Positions 9,272-21,460 of a DNA stretch of 64,000 nucleotides are shown here, one piece after another. Made by a program: the position numbers and the translations under genes. How positions within the stretch are numbered: the first letter of the stretch is position 1; every line of letters begins with the position of its first letter. Below the pieces are notes generated by a model that was given only the letters and a program-made list of their open reading frames with translations, did no database searches and was not told the origin of the DNA. This DNA is from Prostheceraeus crozeri (Eukaryota; Platyhelminthes; Polycladida; Euryleptidae): positions 434,001 through 498,000 of the forward strand of contig CAJQUW010007880.1 of assembly GCA_907163375.1 (NCBI GenBank), given 5' to 3'.

Positions 9272-10014
9272 ATGACTACCAACAAACGCGTGCGAAAGAA
9301 AAATTGGACTGACTCCGAAGAGCATCTCTTGCTCGACTATGGAAGAACACTACCAAACACTGTTCGGAAAATTCTCAGCGATGCTTACTGCAAGAGCGAA
9401 ACAGGAGATTTGGTTGTCGATAACTGCAAACTTCCCCGAAAGATCAACGGATGACGTTAAAAAGAAGTTTACCCGGATGAAGAGTGATCATATAATAGAA
9501 TACAACAAGTTAAAGAACAAAGCTCGTGGAACTGGAGGAGGGCCGCCTCCAAAAGTGTTAAATCGTGTGATGGAACGTATCGTGGTTATAGTTGGCGAAG
9601 ATAATCCGAAAATTTCCGGAGTGGACGGTGGAATCGACACCAGTGACTCTATGACTCCATATGCGGCCGCAGAAGTTAACAATAGTCTGGTGGGAAATGA
9701 ATGTGTCAATCCGTTGGTCTCTGAAAGAGACACTGAAGACTCGGCGGACGAAAGTTGCGAGGAGGAACCAGCATCAACTAAAGTTCCTAAACTAGACATA
9801 CCGCATGGTAAGACACAGACGTTGAAGAATCAACCTACATGTGTATCTGCTATCAGTACACGAAAGAAAACCTCATCAGTCGTTCTTGGTCAGAGATTGG
9901 CAACTGAAGCAATTCAGTAAGCGAAGGAGCTTCACGAGCTACGGAAATCGAAGTTGAATCTCAAGATTGAATTATTAAAGCTTCAAGTAGAGAATGAAAA
10001 AAAAGAAAGATCTT
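9272..10014 (+). pseudogene. Harbinger Myb/SANT-like DNA-binding protein, broken
   Basis: Starts MTTNKRVRKKNWTDSEEHLL, the first Myb-like helix. A frameshift near 9340 moves the reading to the frame with WLSITANFPERSTDDVKKKF and TRMKSDHIIEYNKLKNKARG, then TGGGPPP, the usual trihelix plus TGGGP signature. A long acidic/serine linker follows. An in-frame stop occurs near 9918, after which AKELHELRKSKLNLKIELLK (a coiled-coil-like C-terminus typical of these proteins) runs to a stop at 10014. The protein guides the Harbinger transposase to the ends and nucleus in studied systems. Divergently oriented to the transposase. Confidence 0.85.
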
Positions 10015-10184
10015 AGTGTAATTCAACCTGACAACTGTGGAAGTGATATATTTAGTGAGTCATATAAACTATGTACTTACTTAAATTGTGTTTTATCGTT
10101 GCAATTATAAGCCTACATGTTGAAAATCATTGTTCTCATTTTCACCATCGCTGAGACGTATTTTGATTTTAAGATCGAAATAGT

Positions 10185-10392
10185 TTTTATGCAACTCGAT
10201 TTCTGTAAAATATCTTAATTAAGATCGATCTTAACTGAGATAATTTTTATGCAACTCTACTAAGACAGGAATCTTAACTAAGATATCTTAGCGCTAAGAT
10301 CGAAGTTAGGATTGGTTTTATGCAACTGGAATGATCTTAATTTCGGTCTTAGCTAAGATAATGGTCTTATCTCGTTTTATGCAACCGGGCCC
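10185..10392. repeat. Harbinger subterminal repeats and terminus
   Basis: TTTTATGCAAC occurs four times (near 10186, 10245, 10316 and 10375) at 60-70-base spacing, each in a context of CTTAGCTAAGAT-like palindromes, ending at GGGCCC (10387-10392). This is the type of array bound by the Myb-like protein. Confidence 0.8.
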
Positions 10393-11184
10393 TGATTAGC
10401 AAGTCTAATACAATTGCGAAATTTTATGATCGAAGAAATCTCTCAGATTTCATCACAAGAAATTTCTGTTGCGTCCAATAGTTTTGAAAGCCGCCTTTCT
10501 TTATGTTTGCATGAAGGTGGCCTTTTTGAACAGTTTCTTAAGGTCCTTCACGATATAATGTAGACAAATTAAATTTTGCAATGATTTCATTTTAATGATA
10601 AAAATTATTGGAAGACAATTGACGTTTTTTGCATAATAAATACAAATGAAATTCTATGCTAATTATTACGGAAATGCATAATAATCAATATACCATGTAT
10701 AAATTTGCAGCTTCAGGTACATTTTGGTGCAAAATAATTGGCGATCCGATAGATGTAGCGTCCGTGACATTGATTTAAAACCAGGAAAGGACTTTAAAAT
10801 CATCCTGTATATCATAGTCGTGTTTCACTCAATTCTACGAAGTCAAACAATTAACATCGCTATGATGATCTTCTACAGAATAAATGAATTTTTATTAGTT
10901 TTGAAGTAAAAGGCCTATTTCGTGACCGATTTTCATTACACTAGCCAATATCATATATGCTAATATAAGATTAGTATTGCATGACCAAGAGAATTTCAGA
11001 AGATGGAATATAGACCGATATTACCCGATAAACTATCTATAGAATCTTTCACACATACAGACAGAAATTCACGAAATTACCAAATTGTAAAATTATTTTG
11101 ATCAACACAGTTTATGTCAATACAATGATGCTGGCAAGTTCAATAACATAACTGGAATTTCTCTTGTCTGTAAACTACCTTCAG
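10393..11184. other. AT-rich, nothing recognised
   Basis: No coding frame with recognisable similarity and no clear repeat; only AT-rich sequence. Confidence 0.5.
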
Positions 11185-11523
11185 TCAACAATTAGTTGTT
11201 GTATCCGAAAAAATCAAATTCTTTGAAACGATGAGACAACATATAGGGTGGGGGCAGGGCAGTGCTGAACTGCAGGGCAAACTGCATTGCTGCAAAAGAG
11301 AGGAACAGAGATTATTAGTACTGCGAGCTGAAGACAGATAAATCGGTAGAGATAGCTGTACAGCGCTTCTAACACCAATTCCTCCTTTTGAGATTGATAC
11401 TGTGGCTTGATTCCATGCTGTTTCATTCAGTTGGCAATTAAGGATATTACTGAGTGTCCCACGAATAACCGCGTCATATTCCTTTAAAATGCCATGGAAA
11501 TGGAAACTAGGTGCAGTGTGCAA
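11185..11523 (-). pseudogene. Fragment downstream of a reverse transcriptase (LINE-type)
   Basis: The frame contains AVIRGTLSNILNCQLNETAW, then NQATVSISKGGIGVRSAVQL and SLPIYLSSA. The pattern AW-x-QA-x-L/V-x-GG-x-G-x-RS followed by a hydrophobic YL-x-S run is the segment just after the RT palm/thumb in a group of non-LTR elements common in marine invertebrates. Only this piece is present. A similar motif occurs at about 15.3 kb in the more complete relative at 14.2-16.3 kb, so the two may be related families. Dead fragment. Confidence 0.5.
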
Positions 11524-13999
11524 AATATGCGTCAGTTTGGGGATTGAAAAAGAGTTTCCAAGTACAAAAAGAGCGTGATGCGCATCTAAACTTTGTAATG
11601 TGCAGCCATGCCAATAGATGATCCCAAAGGAACAGCATCCGTCGCTTCAATGAACTTCATTCCAGTTTCGAAAATAATGTGTGAAATATTTGGAATACCT
11701 GTTGCGAATTCAAATTTCGCACAAACAGCTCACATTTCTGGTGATTCACAGTTAAGCCAATTTCTCTTGCTTGCTCTGTTATCATTTGAAAATCATTTAA
11801 GACATCGGTGATATGGCATTATTGTGATGGCACCATGGATGTGATGTATTATTGTGATGGTGGATCGATTGTATGGCATCAAGAGCAACAGCGTAGATTG
11901 TGAGAGCGGAAGATTCTGCTATTTTGAAAGAGCTTTACTTTGTTAGTGCATTTCTTCCTTGCCAACGAAAGTCACACCCTTCTATTTTTTCTACTCATTC
12001 CCTAACTTCATCATTGTCAGAGAAGAATGAGAATAACGCATTATCATTAATAAAAATTACTTCAGTGCAACACAGTTTCTTCAAGAGATGAGTGAGATCA
12101 ATTAACCTACCTATTCAAGGTTAATTTGCCATATAAATTAATTCACATAATTTAACATAATTTATTTATTTCAGACGAACGCTTGATAGGAAAAACTGAA
12201 ATTTCCATAAGTCGACGCTTTCTTATGAAAAATAGAAAAAATGCTACTTAAATTTGCGAAATACTCAGAACATAATCATGTCGCATATCAAAATGAAGCT
12301 GAGAGCAACCATGTCAGTCTCCAGTTTCAAAATGTGGTAAAGATAATGATGACTATAACATAATTCATTATTACATATACTTGCATCATCAGTGACATCC
12401 TTTGTCAAGTACTTACACGTACACCACCTAATTAAAATATGTTTTACTAACCCGCAAAATATATTCAACACTTCTATGTGGTCGAATGACGAAGCAGTAA
12501 TTGTTCTGATGAGATTATGTTGCAGACTCATCTTATCCATCAACGAGTTGCTGGCATAATATTTCAAATACCCCCATTTTCAACCCCGACTCTTAAATAT
12601 TGACAATCGACATTATTCAACTCTCAGAGCTGCAACCTGTTGCTATCTTCAACCTGGTGTGTTTGTAATCTTTTGGGTCAAGGTAAATCAATAATGCCGA
12701 GTGGCGACTTTTGCAGCGCTCCAGGGCGCCCAAATAAGTGACCACATTAAAGAGCAGATCAATGCAATTCTAATGGTACGAGTACCATTCCCGACCTCGT
12801 ATGATGCCCAGAACGCCCACAAAGTGCATTTGAAAAAAATCTTTTTACAAATACACTTAACTTTTGAACGATACGCGCGTCATTAACGGGTTAATCTTGA
12901 AAATAATCGTATTTCTCTAATCGATTCAAAGCTATTTCTATGAGCATACATGACTATTTCGAATCGATGATGAGCAAAAATAATTTTCATGGTACCCAGA
13001 TTCATTCAAATGTCGCATGCAACCAATAAACATGTATCAATAACTTGTTGATGTAATATCAATACAACATCATTTATATACAATTACAATTTATATCATA
13101 TTGATATTATCTTTTTTTGTTTATAAGTTGACATTATTGAAAAAATTAAATAATATAGACAAAAAAATGGTATCAATTTTTTTCTTTACCAGATCAATAG
13201 AAATAACGATCCAAACATATTTGTATTATATACTTATTAAATTATTAATATGTAATATTCGCTGTTCAGACATAGACAGCCGTTTATATTAACTTTCGCT
13301 CAGACAAATCCGTACAGTTGTTTCTGTGCGTGAATATATCATAATACGCAAAATAAATGAATATATTTAAGATCAGACCAGGCAGGGATTTCTAAGGTCA
13401 TTTTTTGCCGGCGCAGCGCCGCATAAGAAATTTCGTGCGCCTTATAAGATATTTCATAAATTTTCTCTCGATTTCTATAGGGTGGCAACACTCCAAGTAA
13501 TTATGGCTTCAAATATTTACGAGCTACTATATACTTCTGGATATAGGCCAAATCAACTACCTGAAGAATTTAATAGTGAAGGGTTGTCACCTTTCCAGGA
13601 TTCCGCGATTTGGAATTGCGTGTCTTCTTCCCTTCACATGTGGCGCTTTTTATGAATGTCAAAGTCGATTTGTGAGAAAAGGGCAAATCAGGCACGGTTG
13701 TTTTCAAAATTGACAAAGTAGGCTTATGAAAAAAATGATAGACACTTCCGAGTATCAATGGAATGAAATTTTGCGCCTTAAAGTGCACAACTATTTTAAA
13801 AAACCACATGTAGATCCTGGTGATTGCAGCTACAATCGATTATTCTTGCTCAACTCGTTAACTGTAATTTTATATCATCAAATTACGAAAATTAGCAGTG
13901 TTGGAATATCGCAACTTTTAGCGCACAATAAACAAATTATTTTGATAAGTCAATTTCATTAGTAACACACTACTATCATGCCTCGATATTTTTCTACAC
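11524..13999. other. No recognised gene
   Basis: AT-rich DNA with short chance frames. Seen: TATTATTGTGATGG recurring near 11815 and 11848, a perfect 7-2-7 palindrome ATGGTACGAGTACCAT at about 12774, and a GC-rich CCGGCGCAGCGCCGC hairpin word near 13410. Confidence 0.4.
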
Positions 14000-14009
14000 T
14001 CTCCAGACA

Positions 14010-14077
14010 TTTTCTTAAAAATAATACTTTTCCAGACCGACCTATTTTCCAGACTTTCCAGACCTGCGGGCACCCTG
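14010..14077 (-). repeat. hAT-type terminal fragment
   Basis: On the minus strand the sequence starts CAGGGTGCCCGCAGGTCTGG and continues with TCTGGAAA repeats, the characteristic start of a common hAT/MITE family. No partner end or target duplication was found. Confidence 0.5.
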
Positions 14078-14235
14078 CAGGACTGACACGAGGACCAACA
14101 TGATAATAAAGTAACAGCAAAAAATAAAGTAACAAACAACCTTGCTATCAGTACTATATAGGCCTACATGTATATACAGTACACTTTTAGGCATCACAGA
14201 AAATTCATCAAGAATAATAAGCAATAACAAAGGTT

Positions 14236-16329
14236 CTAGTTATGCAAGTTAAAACAGTTGAAAGTTATTGACAAAATATAGAAAAAAAATCTGGTTGGCA
14301 AATCTAAGAATAAAAAATCGATAAAAACAAAGCAATCAGAAAAGTTCCACGAAAGACTTGAAGTAACTTGTTGGCCTAATGCCGACCGAGAAATTAATGC
14401 TCGTGAATTACCTCTCATGAGCGTAGTGCTGAGGCAAGTCAACATGATGGACTTGGCTTCCCCAAAAGAAATTTCAGATTGCGTGGCCAAACGAGTTGCA
14501 ATCCGCTCAACGGTTTCGTTGGCATGCTCGCTAAAGACGGAAATAGCGAAGGGGACGCATGTCCAGCCTAAGTTTTCACATTTAGGCCCATTTTCGTCCA
14601 GCTTCCTCATTTCTGCAGAGGCTACTGCCGATCCTTCAGTTGTGCTCGCATCAGCAAGTGTGTAATACTTTTGCGGATGCACAACCGTCAAATCGACAGC
14701 AGCTGGTCGACCCAAGTTCCATACAGGAATTAAAATGTCGGCTGGTTGTGTCTTTGAATCATCAAAGCCAGCACCAAACTCTAATTTGGAATTAAGCAGA
14801 GCCTGACGGCAACAACTGTTGAAGGCACTTCGTAAATTATAATGACGAATCGTAACATCTGGTCCTCTTCGACAAGTCCAAGCGTGATGACCGGTGGAAT
14901 CTAATCCAACTGTTGGGCATCGTGCGCAAGTGCTGTCATAAGTATGTAAGCTGAGACTAAGCCACCATTTAACAAGAAAGCACATTTCATTTGCTTTTAA
15001 ATCATAACCGAAGCCAGGAGAAGGGTTACCACATATAGCCAAAATGAACTGGTAAAAGATGTTAAACAACGTAACCTTGTCTGGTCAGACATTGACGATG
15101 TCGCAATGAGATTTTCAAAAACAACTTTATCAAGCATTTGAAACAGAAAATGTTGTTTAGGAATACTGTCATACAGTTTGTCGGGTCGGAATCAATATGA
15201 TGATGCGAAGGAAGATATGCATTAAAATGATTGACTGCGTCAGATAGAAATTCTCCCTGAGGAACTTCACAATTCACAAAAGAACATATACACTATAAGC
15301 AGCATTGCAATGGCGAAACAAAGATCTGTGTCCAGGGCCACCAAACTGAAACCCAATCTGGGCTTGAAGACAAGCAGCATCAGTAGTCTCAATTGCCAAA
15401 CATTCCTCAAACATCATTGTCGAAAGCTTCAAACGCTTTTGCAAGGTGGCGTTGTCCGTGACAGATAGGCGAGTCTACTGAATCCACCACATAATCGCAA
15501 TGAACTCAATGCAATTTGATGATTTCCAAGAAGTGGCAATTCAGCAAGTAATACCATTGCTATTTTTCTTTTGTCTTTAACGTAGCGCATGCAGTACTCT
15601 TCGTCACCTACAGGGGCTCCCAAAATGACGAAGAATGGACTTTTTGATGTTTTCATTGACACAGGAAAATCATACATTTCTCCGCTGCTGAAGAGCTCGC
15701 ATTTCTCATGTTTCATTTGGAGACCAGTAATTGAAGTGGATTGCTCTAACTTCGATGAAATATTGAGAACACCATCTCTATTCCCGCAAATTATGCCATC
15801 GTCACGGTACCAGGCATGAAAATTTAGACGATTATCAGTATCAAGATCCCTTATGACGGAGTGAAGCACAAGAGCAAAAAGAAATGTACCCACCAGATCT
15901 CCTTGCTGAACTCCACACATTGACTTCAATTGACCCATCGAATGAAAAAGGATAGGGTGCTGTTAATAACAGAAGGTTGTCAAGGCATTTACTTTGGAAA
16001 GAATTCCCACCACTGATCTGATATAGCTTGCCGGCAAACATTATTTAAAGCGTTTTGCAACCTTACAAATGACTAAATCTGAATTCATTCAATGTTGTGA
16101 CACGACGTTGCGTAATCTGTGGACAATTTTTTCAGCACCTGCCGACCTTCCCAGCCAAAAGAATGTTGATAACATTTCGCAGAGAAGTAGTTATTGGTGT
16201 CGGAAGAGTTTCTATTGATGCATCAATTAGGTGTTGTACTCTTAGTCCTGAAGACCCATAATTAGTGTCCTTGGGAAATGTGCGCAATACCAAGTGAATC
16301 AAGTGTATCAAGTGTTCTGCCATTGACAA
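14236..16329 (-). pseudogene. Non-LTR retroelement with RT and C-terminal nuclease-like region, decayed
   Basis: Read on the minus strand from 16329. FPKDTNYGSSGLRVQHLIDA and LRNVINILLAGK form the RT finger region. At 15429-15938 GVQQGDLVGTFLFALVLHSV and WYRDDG (usual form YxDD) form the palm. Near 15.3 kb is a QAQ-x-GFQFGGPGHRS motif. At 14236-15069 are a Cys/His cluster (CARCPTVGLDSTGHHAWTCR), RHYNLRSAF, and PADILIPVWNLGRPAAVDLT, a restriction-like nuclease pattern. Several frame changes and stops make it inactive. Total RT plus nuclease span of about 2 kb is near what is expected for this class, but the 5' part is missing. The exact clade is not assigned. Confidence 0.7.
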
Positions 16330-18169
16330 AGGGTCTGGACACGAAACGTCTGACGATGTATTTTACTTTCATTTAATTTCAATTCACTTGGTATTAAACA
16401 TATCAGGAGAGAATTGCAGGCTGTTTTGCATTCGTCTTGTAAGTTAATAATACCAGTAAAAATGCTACTAACAAAATATTTGTAAGTAGCAACCAGGTGC
16501 AAAGAAAATATGTGAAGGACAAACAATGAAGCAAATAAAGCTAGGTATCTAGTGAGACGCCACCTCCATGATTATTGATTATGGTCACCTCTTCAAACTG
16601 CTGTTAACTATCAAGCGGCCTGATCAGTGAAGTGTATTCTACATGTAACATGATTGGTCAACATGTCCTAAGTCATCAAAGGCTCGTCTATAGAAAATCC
16701 AAATTCATTATCAACTCCTTAAAAAATGACTTCGCATATGCTTCGCTATGCAGAAACATGATAAAAGCAAATTAACAAAGTTAAGAAAAACCAGGGGTGG
16801 GTTTACGCGATCCGACTTTGCACTCCGCGCTCCAGTGCGCATCGCCAATTTCCCGGAGCGCAAGAAAAAGTGTGCTCCTTCCTTGCGCTCCGACCTTGAA
16901 ACCAGCATCCGGCCAAGAAAACACTACATTCGGTGATGGAAAGATAATTGATCTTGCCTTCGGCATTAATCCTTAGGTAAATTTGCTACAAAGGTTTTCA
17001 ACTGGAGTTTTAGGATCGTAAGACGTAACACAGGACACTTAACACTGAATAGAGGTGACATCATGATCATCATCCATTAGTTTGCTTCTAAGATCCATTT
17101 GATTTCTTTTGACAAGAGACGAAATTGCGCGGATGCAGGAGGTGCCAACTATATTCTGTAAGATCATGGCATTAATTGTCGCGGATGCTTGTGATAAAAT
17201 GTGCTTATCAACAAATAACTTCGGAACATCATATAGCGTTTCACTTGATGAGTTTGAATAATAACGCAAGAATATGTCTGTTGCATATATGAGGAGCTTA
17301 TGCGCATAACTTCAACTATATGTTCACTTTCTCGTGTGCTGAAATTAAGATTGTTGAAGGCCTACACTCAATACATGAAGAACATGAATGAGATAAAAGC
17401 ACAGTCTAAACATGTAGTTGGCATGTGCTGTCTATGGTATATGCACACGTCTTTACACATTTTGTACATGAATCCTGTACGGTGATTGGCATTAGTGAAA
17501 ATATATTTCTATTTTCTATTGAATGTTATGTATGGGATTGTAATTATTCGACTTGACTAGATGTGGTTGGTGTTTATGTCTCAGCCTCGAAGGCAACATA
17601 GGATATTCACTATAATTTTTGTCCTAATAAGCAATTAAGTCGTATTTCGAATTAGATGCTAATGATATAATAATGCTATTAATGTGAGAACTCAGCATTT
17701 TTCTTAGAATTAAGCATGCCTGCAGGCATTGCGCATTACATTTAGACATGTACAGAAAGACACGAGTATAGGCATAAGAAAAAAAGTTGAAAAATCACCA
17801 GACACCAAAAACAAGAAGCAATAAACAATTGAATTCATTTGACCAGCAAGGGAGGCTACGTATTAAAAGCCACAGCTTGATTGAGATTACCGATTTATAT
17901 CAATTTATCAATTAAATTTTTACAATATTTGGTAAAATCCAGAAATTTTAGATTTTTTGGAGTGATTCTTGTCTTTTGCATTTTGTGGTCTGTTGTCAAT
18001 GTTCAGCACACCATTCGATTGGTCTTCGTCTGCTCTAACCAAATATGTCTATCACTTTAAGTTTCATGCAAGACTTTTGACATAAAAATTCATTTGAAAT
18101 TCAAAAACACCCCATTTTTGCTTGTGCACACGAATAATAATTTTTTGCATTGCTGTGCAACAAAGAAAA
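16330..18169. other. No recognised gene
   Basis: Mostly AT-rich. A GC-richer patch at about 16795-16920 (GTGCGCATCGCC, CTTGCGCTCCGACC) stands out in base composition but has no recognised coding or RNA signature. GCATGCCTGCAGGCATTGC near 17715 is a short palindrome-like word. Confidence 0.4.
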
Positions 18170-18635
18170 CAGGCCACCCAGCCGATTCGAATTTAAAAAA
18201 AGCGAAAAGAACGAATCCTTGTTTTAGGAAAGCGAGAAAAACGAACCCATAATTTCTACATCAAGCAATGTAGAATAACGTTCTAACGTCATACATATTA
18301 AAATAACCATCAAACCCCTGCAACATCACTTTTTTGCTAATAAGGGTATATTTTCCAATTAGTGTATAATGTAACTTGCCCTATTATATAAAATTGTGCA
18401 AATGTCAACACATGGATGATTGCATGACTAAAGTAAAGGGCAATATGACATCAAAGTCAAGCGGACTTCGAAGTCACGTTGTTAACATGTAAAAAAAGCC
18501 TGTGCTACGAAACACTTTTTTCTTGCTCTACCCAAAAAACGAAAAATAAACGAATACCACTCGATAAAAGCGAAAATTCAGGCGTATCTTCGAAATAGCG
18601 AATAAAAGCGAAAAAGAGAATGTCTGGGTGGTCTG
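18170..18635. mobile_element. Candidate hAT-type MITE
   Basis: Ends CAGGCCACCCAG and CTGGGTGGTCTG form a 12-bp inverted repeat with one mismatch. The direct repeat AGAAAA (18164-18169 and 18636-18641) abuts both ends. AAAGCGAAAA-like words lie near each end. It is 466 bp with no coding content. hAT elements usually give 8-bp duplications, so the 6-bp match suggests decay or another family. Confidence 0.55.
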
Positions 18636-18677
18636 AGAAAAGTAGCATACATTTAAGCGGACTTGAGTCAGTCAAGG

Positions 18678-19031
18678 CAGGGCTGCGGAAGCGATGGAAG
18701 CGAACGTTTTCAGTGGAAGCGGTTACCAAACGTTCGCTTCCGATTTCCGAAAGCATCATAAATGCTTGATTGACACATTTCGCGTATTAGAGCTATACAG
18801 CTCAAAGTTGTACATCAAGGTAAACGTATTATCAAGATAATGTTTTTATTACAACATCACAATCTAGTTTTAGACACTAATTGACAAAGGCTTTGGTAGT
18901 CTATATGTAGACTTTGTCTTAACAACGATTTGGAAATGGGGAAGTGCGCAACCTATAGACGGTATCGGTATCATATAATCGGAAGCGATGGAAGCGGAAG
19001 CGGATAAAAATCGTTCGCTTCCGCAGCCCTG
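18678..19031. mobile_element. hAT MITE with perfect 8-bp target duplication
   Basis: A 354-bp element with ends CAGGGCTGCGGAAGCGA (inverted at 19015-19031) and repeated GGAAGCG words inside. Identical 8-bp direct repeats AGTCAAGG lie at 18670-18677 and 19032-19039. CAG...CTG ends plus an 8-bp duplication is diagnostic of the hAT superfamily. There is no coding capacity. The perfect duplication argues for a fairly recent insertion. Confidence 0.9.
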
Positions 19032-19039
19032 AGTCAAGG

Positions 19040-19518
19040 AATCCCTAATGCCCTTGAATCAAAGAAATATCAAGAGTTGAGAGATCAAACTCATTGAAAT
19101 TGGAGCTAGGTCGACAAATATAGCTGTCCACAACTTTTTCAGTCAACACATCGACGCCTCCATATTTTTATTGACTGCATCAATTCGAAGCTGTACATGT
19201 AGAATCTTTAGCTGATCTTAATTGATAATCAAAGTTCGCTTAATGCTAATTGATTTTGTATAATTTTTCTTGGAAAATGCCAAATTTTCTCTAATGAAAG
19301 TGACCACAATTCGTCATCACATCAACGGCTACTTATTGTGATCACCTGAGCAGAAGAAATGCTCAATTGATCCAATATTTTTATGATAAATAGCCTGCAA
19401 TGTTGTGGCATTCGACCTTTTAAATAGGCTACCTAATTTATTTTAAAACAATATACCTAAATGATGTTTATATAAAGGTCGGTATTCTTTAAAAAGTCTC
19501 ACGTAGCCTGTATCAAGT
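19040..19518. other. No recognised gene
   Basis: AT-rich spacer between the hAT MITE and the mariner-like element; nothing recognised. Confidence 0.5.
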
Positions 19519-19860
19519 CTATACCATTTCCAATCCAATTTCACATAAGTGAAATTCAATTTCTCATTAGTGAAATTCAAATTCTCATTCGCGAAATCCT
19601 ATTTCTCATTCGCGAAATTCGAATTCTCATTCGTGAAACTCAATTTCTCATTCGTGAAATCCTATTTCTCATTCGCGAAATTCAATTTCTCATTCGTGAA
19701 ACTCTATTTCACACTTTATTTTTTAGATAATGTTTTCTCCATTTTAATGCATCTGAATCCTTTCCTAGTCACCAAAGTTAGCGTTGCCTGCTTCAAATAG
19801 ACTTCAGCGCACTTTTGTCATTACTTTAAAGATGTCATTGCGGCATGTTGTGACGTTAAC
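19519..19860 (+). repeat. Left inverted repeat arm with eight 21-bp units
   Basis: Units of the form GTGAAATTCAATTTCTCATTC run from about 19551 to 19715, eight in number, with GTGAAA/GCGAAA starts. Outside them is a unique end, inside them a 140-bp unique part ending near GACGTTAAC. Confidence 0.9.
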
Positions 19861-20094
19861 TTGTAAAAATCTTCGGGAAGACCATCAAAATCACACGAGT
19901 GACGGTATCCGCCCAGTCGCATCACTGTGACGTACTGATGTGCAACAATATACGCCTGAACTTAAAATCAGATTTCAATATTTCTGCTGATGAAATAATG
20001 TCTCTTCCGCCTGGTTACGAATGGATTGGCTGTAGAATATAACTATGGCCGTTCATTCTTCGTACTCATGATTCCACTCGCATCTATTCTGAAG

Positions 20095-21128
20095 ATGCCT
20101 CGACAACGACGGTACAACCGTATCAGTCAAACAGTTAGAGAAAAGGTCATGAAATGTTATGAAATGAAGGAGACTGGAAGTTGATGTACCGTGTATTGGA
20201 TGTTAACACCAGAACCGCATACGAATGGATTAAGAATCAACAAGATAAGCCAAAGCCGAAAGCTGGATCAAATGCAACAAAGAAGATACCTGAGATTATG
20301 GAAAATTTGATGACATGGATTGAAGACGAACCAACGATGTGTGTTGACCGTATTCAGCAACAATTTCACGTCATCGTAGGTAAGAACACCAAAAATTGGT
20401 TGGATTGTAAACTCATTTCCCTCGAGAAATTGAGACCTCTTGTTCACAATGTCAACAGCGAAGAAAACAAAGCTCGTCGCATGGTTTATACTGAACGCCT
20501 CATTGAAGCAAGATCGAGTTGTCGAACAATTATTTGGTTGGATGAAGCAAATTTAAATTTATTTTGTGGTCGTACCGAGGGCCGTTCGAAGATCGGATCG
20601 GCTCTTGTGTAGTTACATCCTACTTGAAAGGAAGTAACTTGCACTGTATTGCAGCTATGTCGAGTTCCCAGTTGCTCAATTTTACTATTAGGCGTGGTTC
20701 ATTCAAGTTGGAAATTTCAATGAATGGTTTCGTGGACTGATCGACTTATGCAACGTTCAAGGCATTGAAAACCTTACATTCGTGATCGACAGTGCCCTTG
20801 CTCGAGCGGAGAATGTGGTGTGCGTGGATGAAAATGTTCAAGTTCTTCGGTTGGCTCCATACTCGTATCTCTTAAATCCCGTCAAGCTGGCATGATTGTA
20901 TTTAAATCGGCAGTGAAGAGAAAATTACGAGAAGCAATGCCCGAAATTTTGAACTGTATACGACAAACAAATGGTCCAACGATCGCTGAATTCCGGATAC
21001 AAACTATGGAGGGCATCGCCATGGAAGCAAAGGATACATTGACAGGTAATAAACTACTGGGGTTTTCCAATCAAGTCGAGAAATATTATCCACGTGTCAT
21101 TCGGATTGATAGTTTATCTGACTTGTGA
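20095..21128 (+). pseudogene. Tc1/mariner-like transposase, broken
   Basis: Starts MPRQRRYNRISQTVREKVM, a first helix-turn-helix, then breaks near 20180 and continues in another frame with VLDVNTRTAYEWIKNQQDKP. The first catalytic aspartate is in IIWLDEANLNLF. The second is in LTFVIDSALARAENV (family form FVxDNA). The third region is LAPYSYLLNPVKLA (family form LPPYSPxLNPIE), where the usual acidic residue is replaced. Several stops and frame changes separate these blocks between 20600 and 20900. Length of about 340 residues fits the family. Dead copy inside intact-looking inverted repeats. Confidence 0.85.
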
Positions 21129-21460
21129 ATCTTCTGATAATGACACGATTATTCTGTAAAAATTGTTATAATAATAATAATAATGATAATTTATTTGTCA
21201 TTAATTGTTATGAATATTGCGTCAACTAATAGACACTAATAGATAAGAACGAACACTACTATATTAGTAATTTATACAAAAAAGTGGCCTTAACATCTTG
21301 TATCTATGACATATGTAACTTATTATATATATTTGTTAATATCCAGCGCTTGTATTTCAATGTGTTAACTAAATAAGATGAATAAGTAATCAAATAATTT
21401 ATAGTCCATGAATTGTACTTAATTGATTATTGGTGCTCTTTTCTAAGTATATTTTTAGAA

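Larger units (their letters stand above)
8410..10392. mobile_element. PIF/Harbinger DNA transposon, left end missing
   Basis: Divergent pair of Harbinger genes: transposase on the minus strand and a Myb/SANT-like DNA-binding protein on the plus strand, with a short shared promoter region between 8963 and 9271. The right end reads, as reverse complement, GGGCCCGGTTGCATAAAACG, a typical Harbinger terminus followed by TTAAGAC-rich subterminal sequence. The transposase is cut off at about 8410, next to the Tigger element, so the left inverted repeat is not present. Decayed and non-autonomous. Confidence 0.85.

Noticed and set aside
19549-19800. Open frame made of F-S-F-V/A-K repeats, also on the right arm at 21521-21772
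   Set aside because: It is a by-product of the 21-bp (seven-codon) array in the inverted repeats; no start context or similarity supports a protein.
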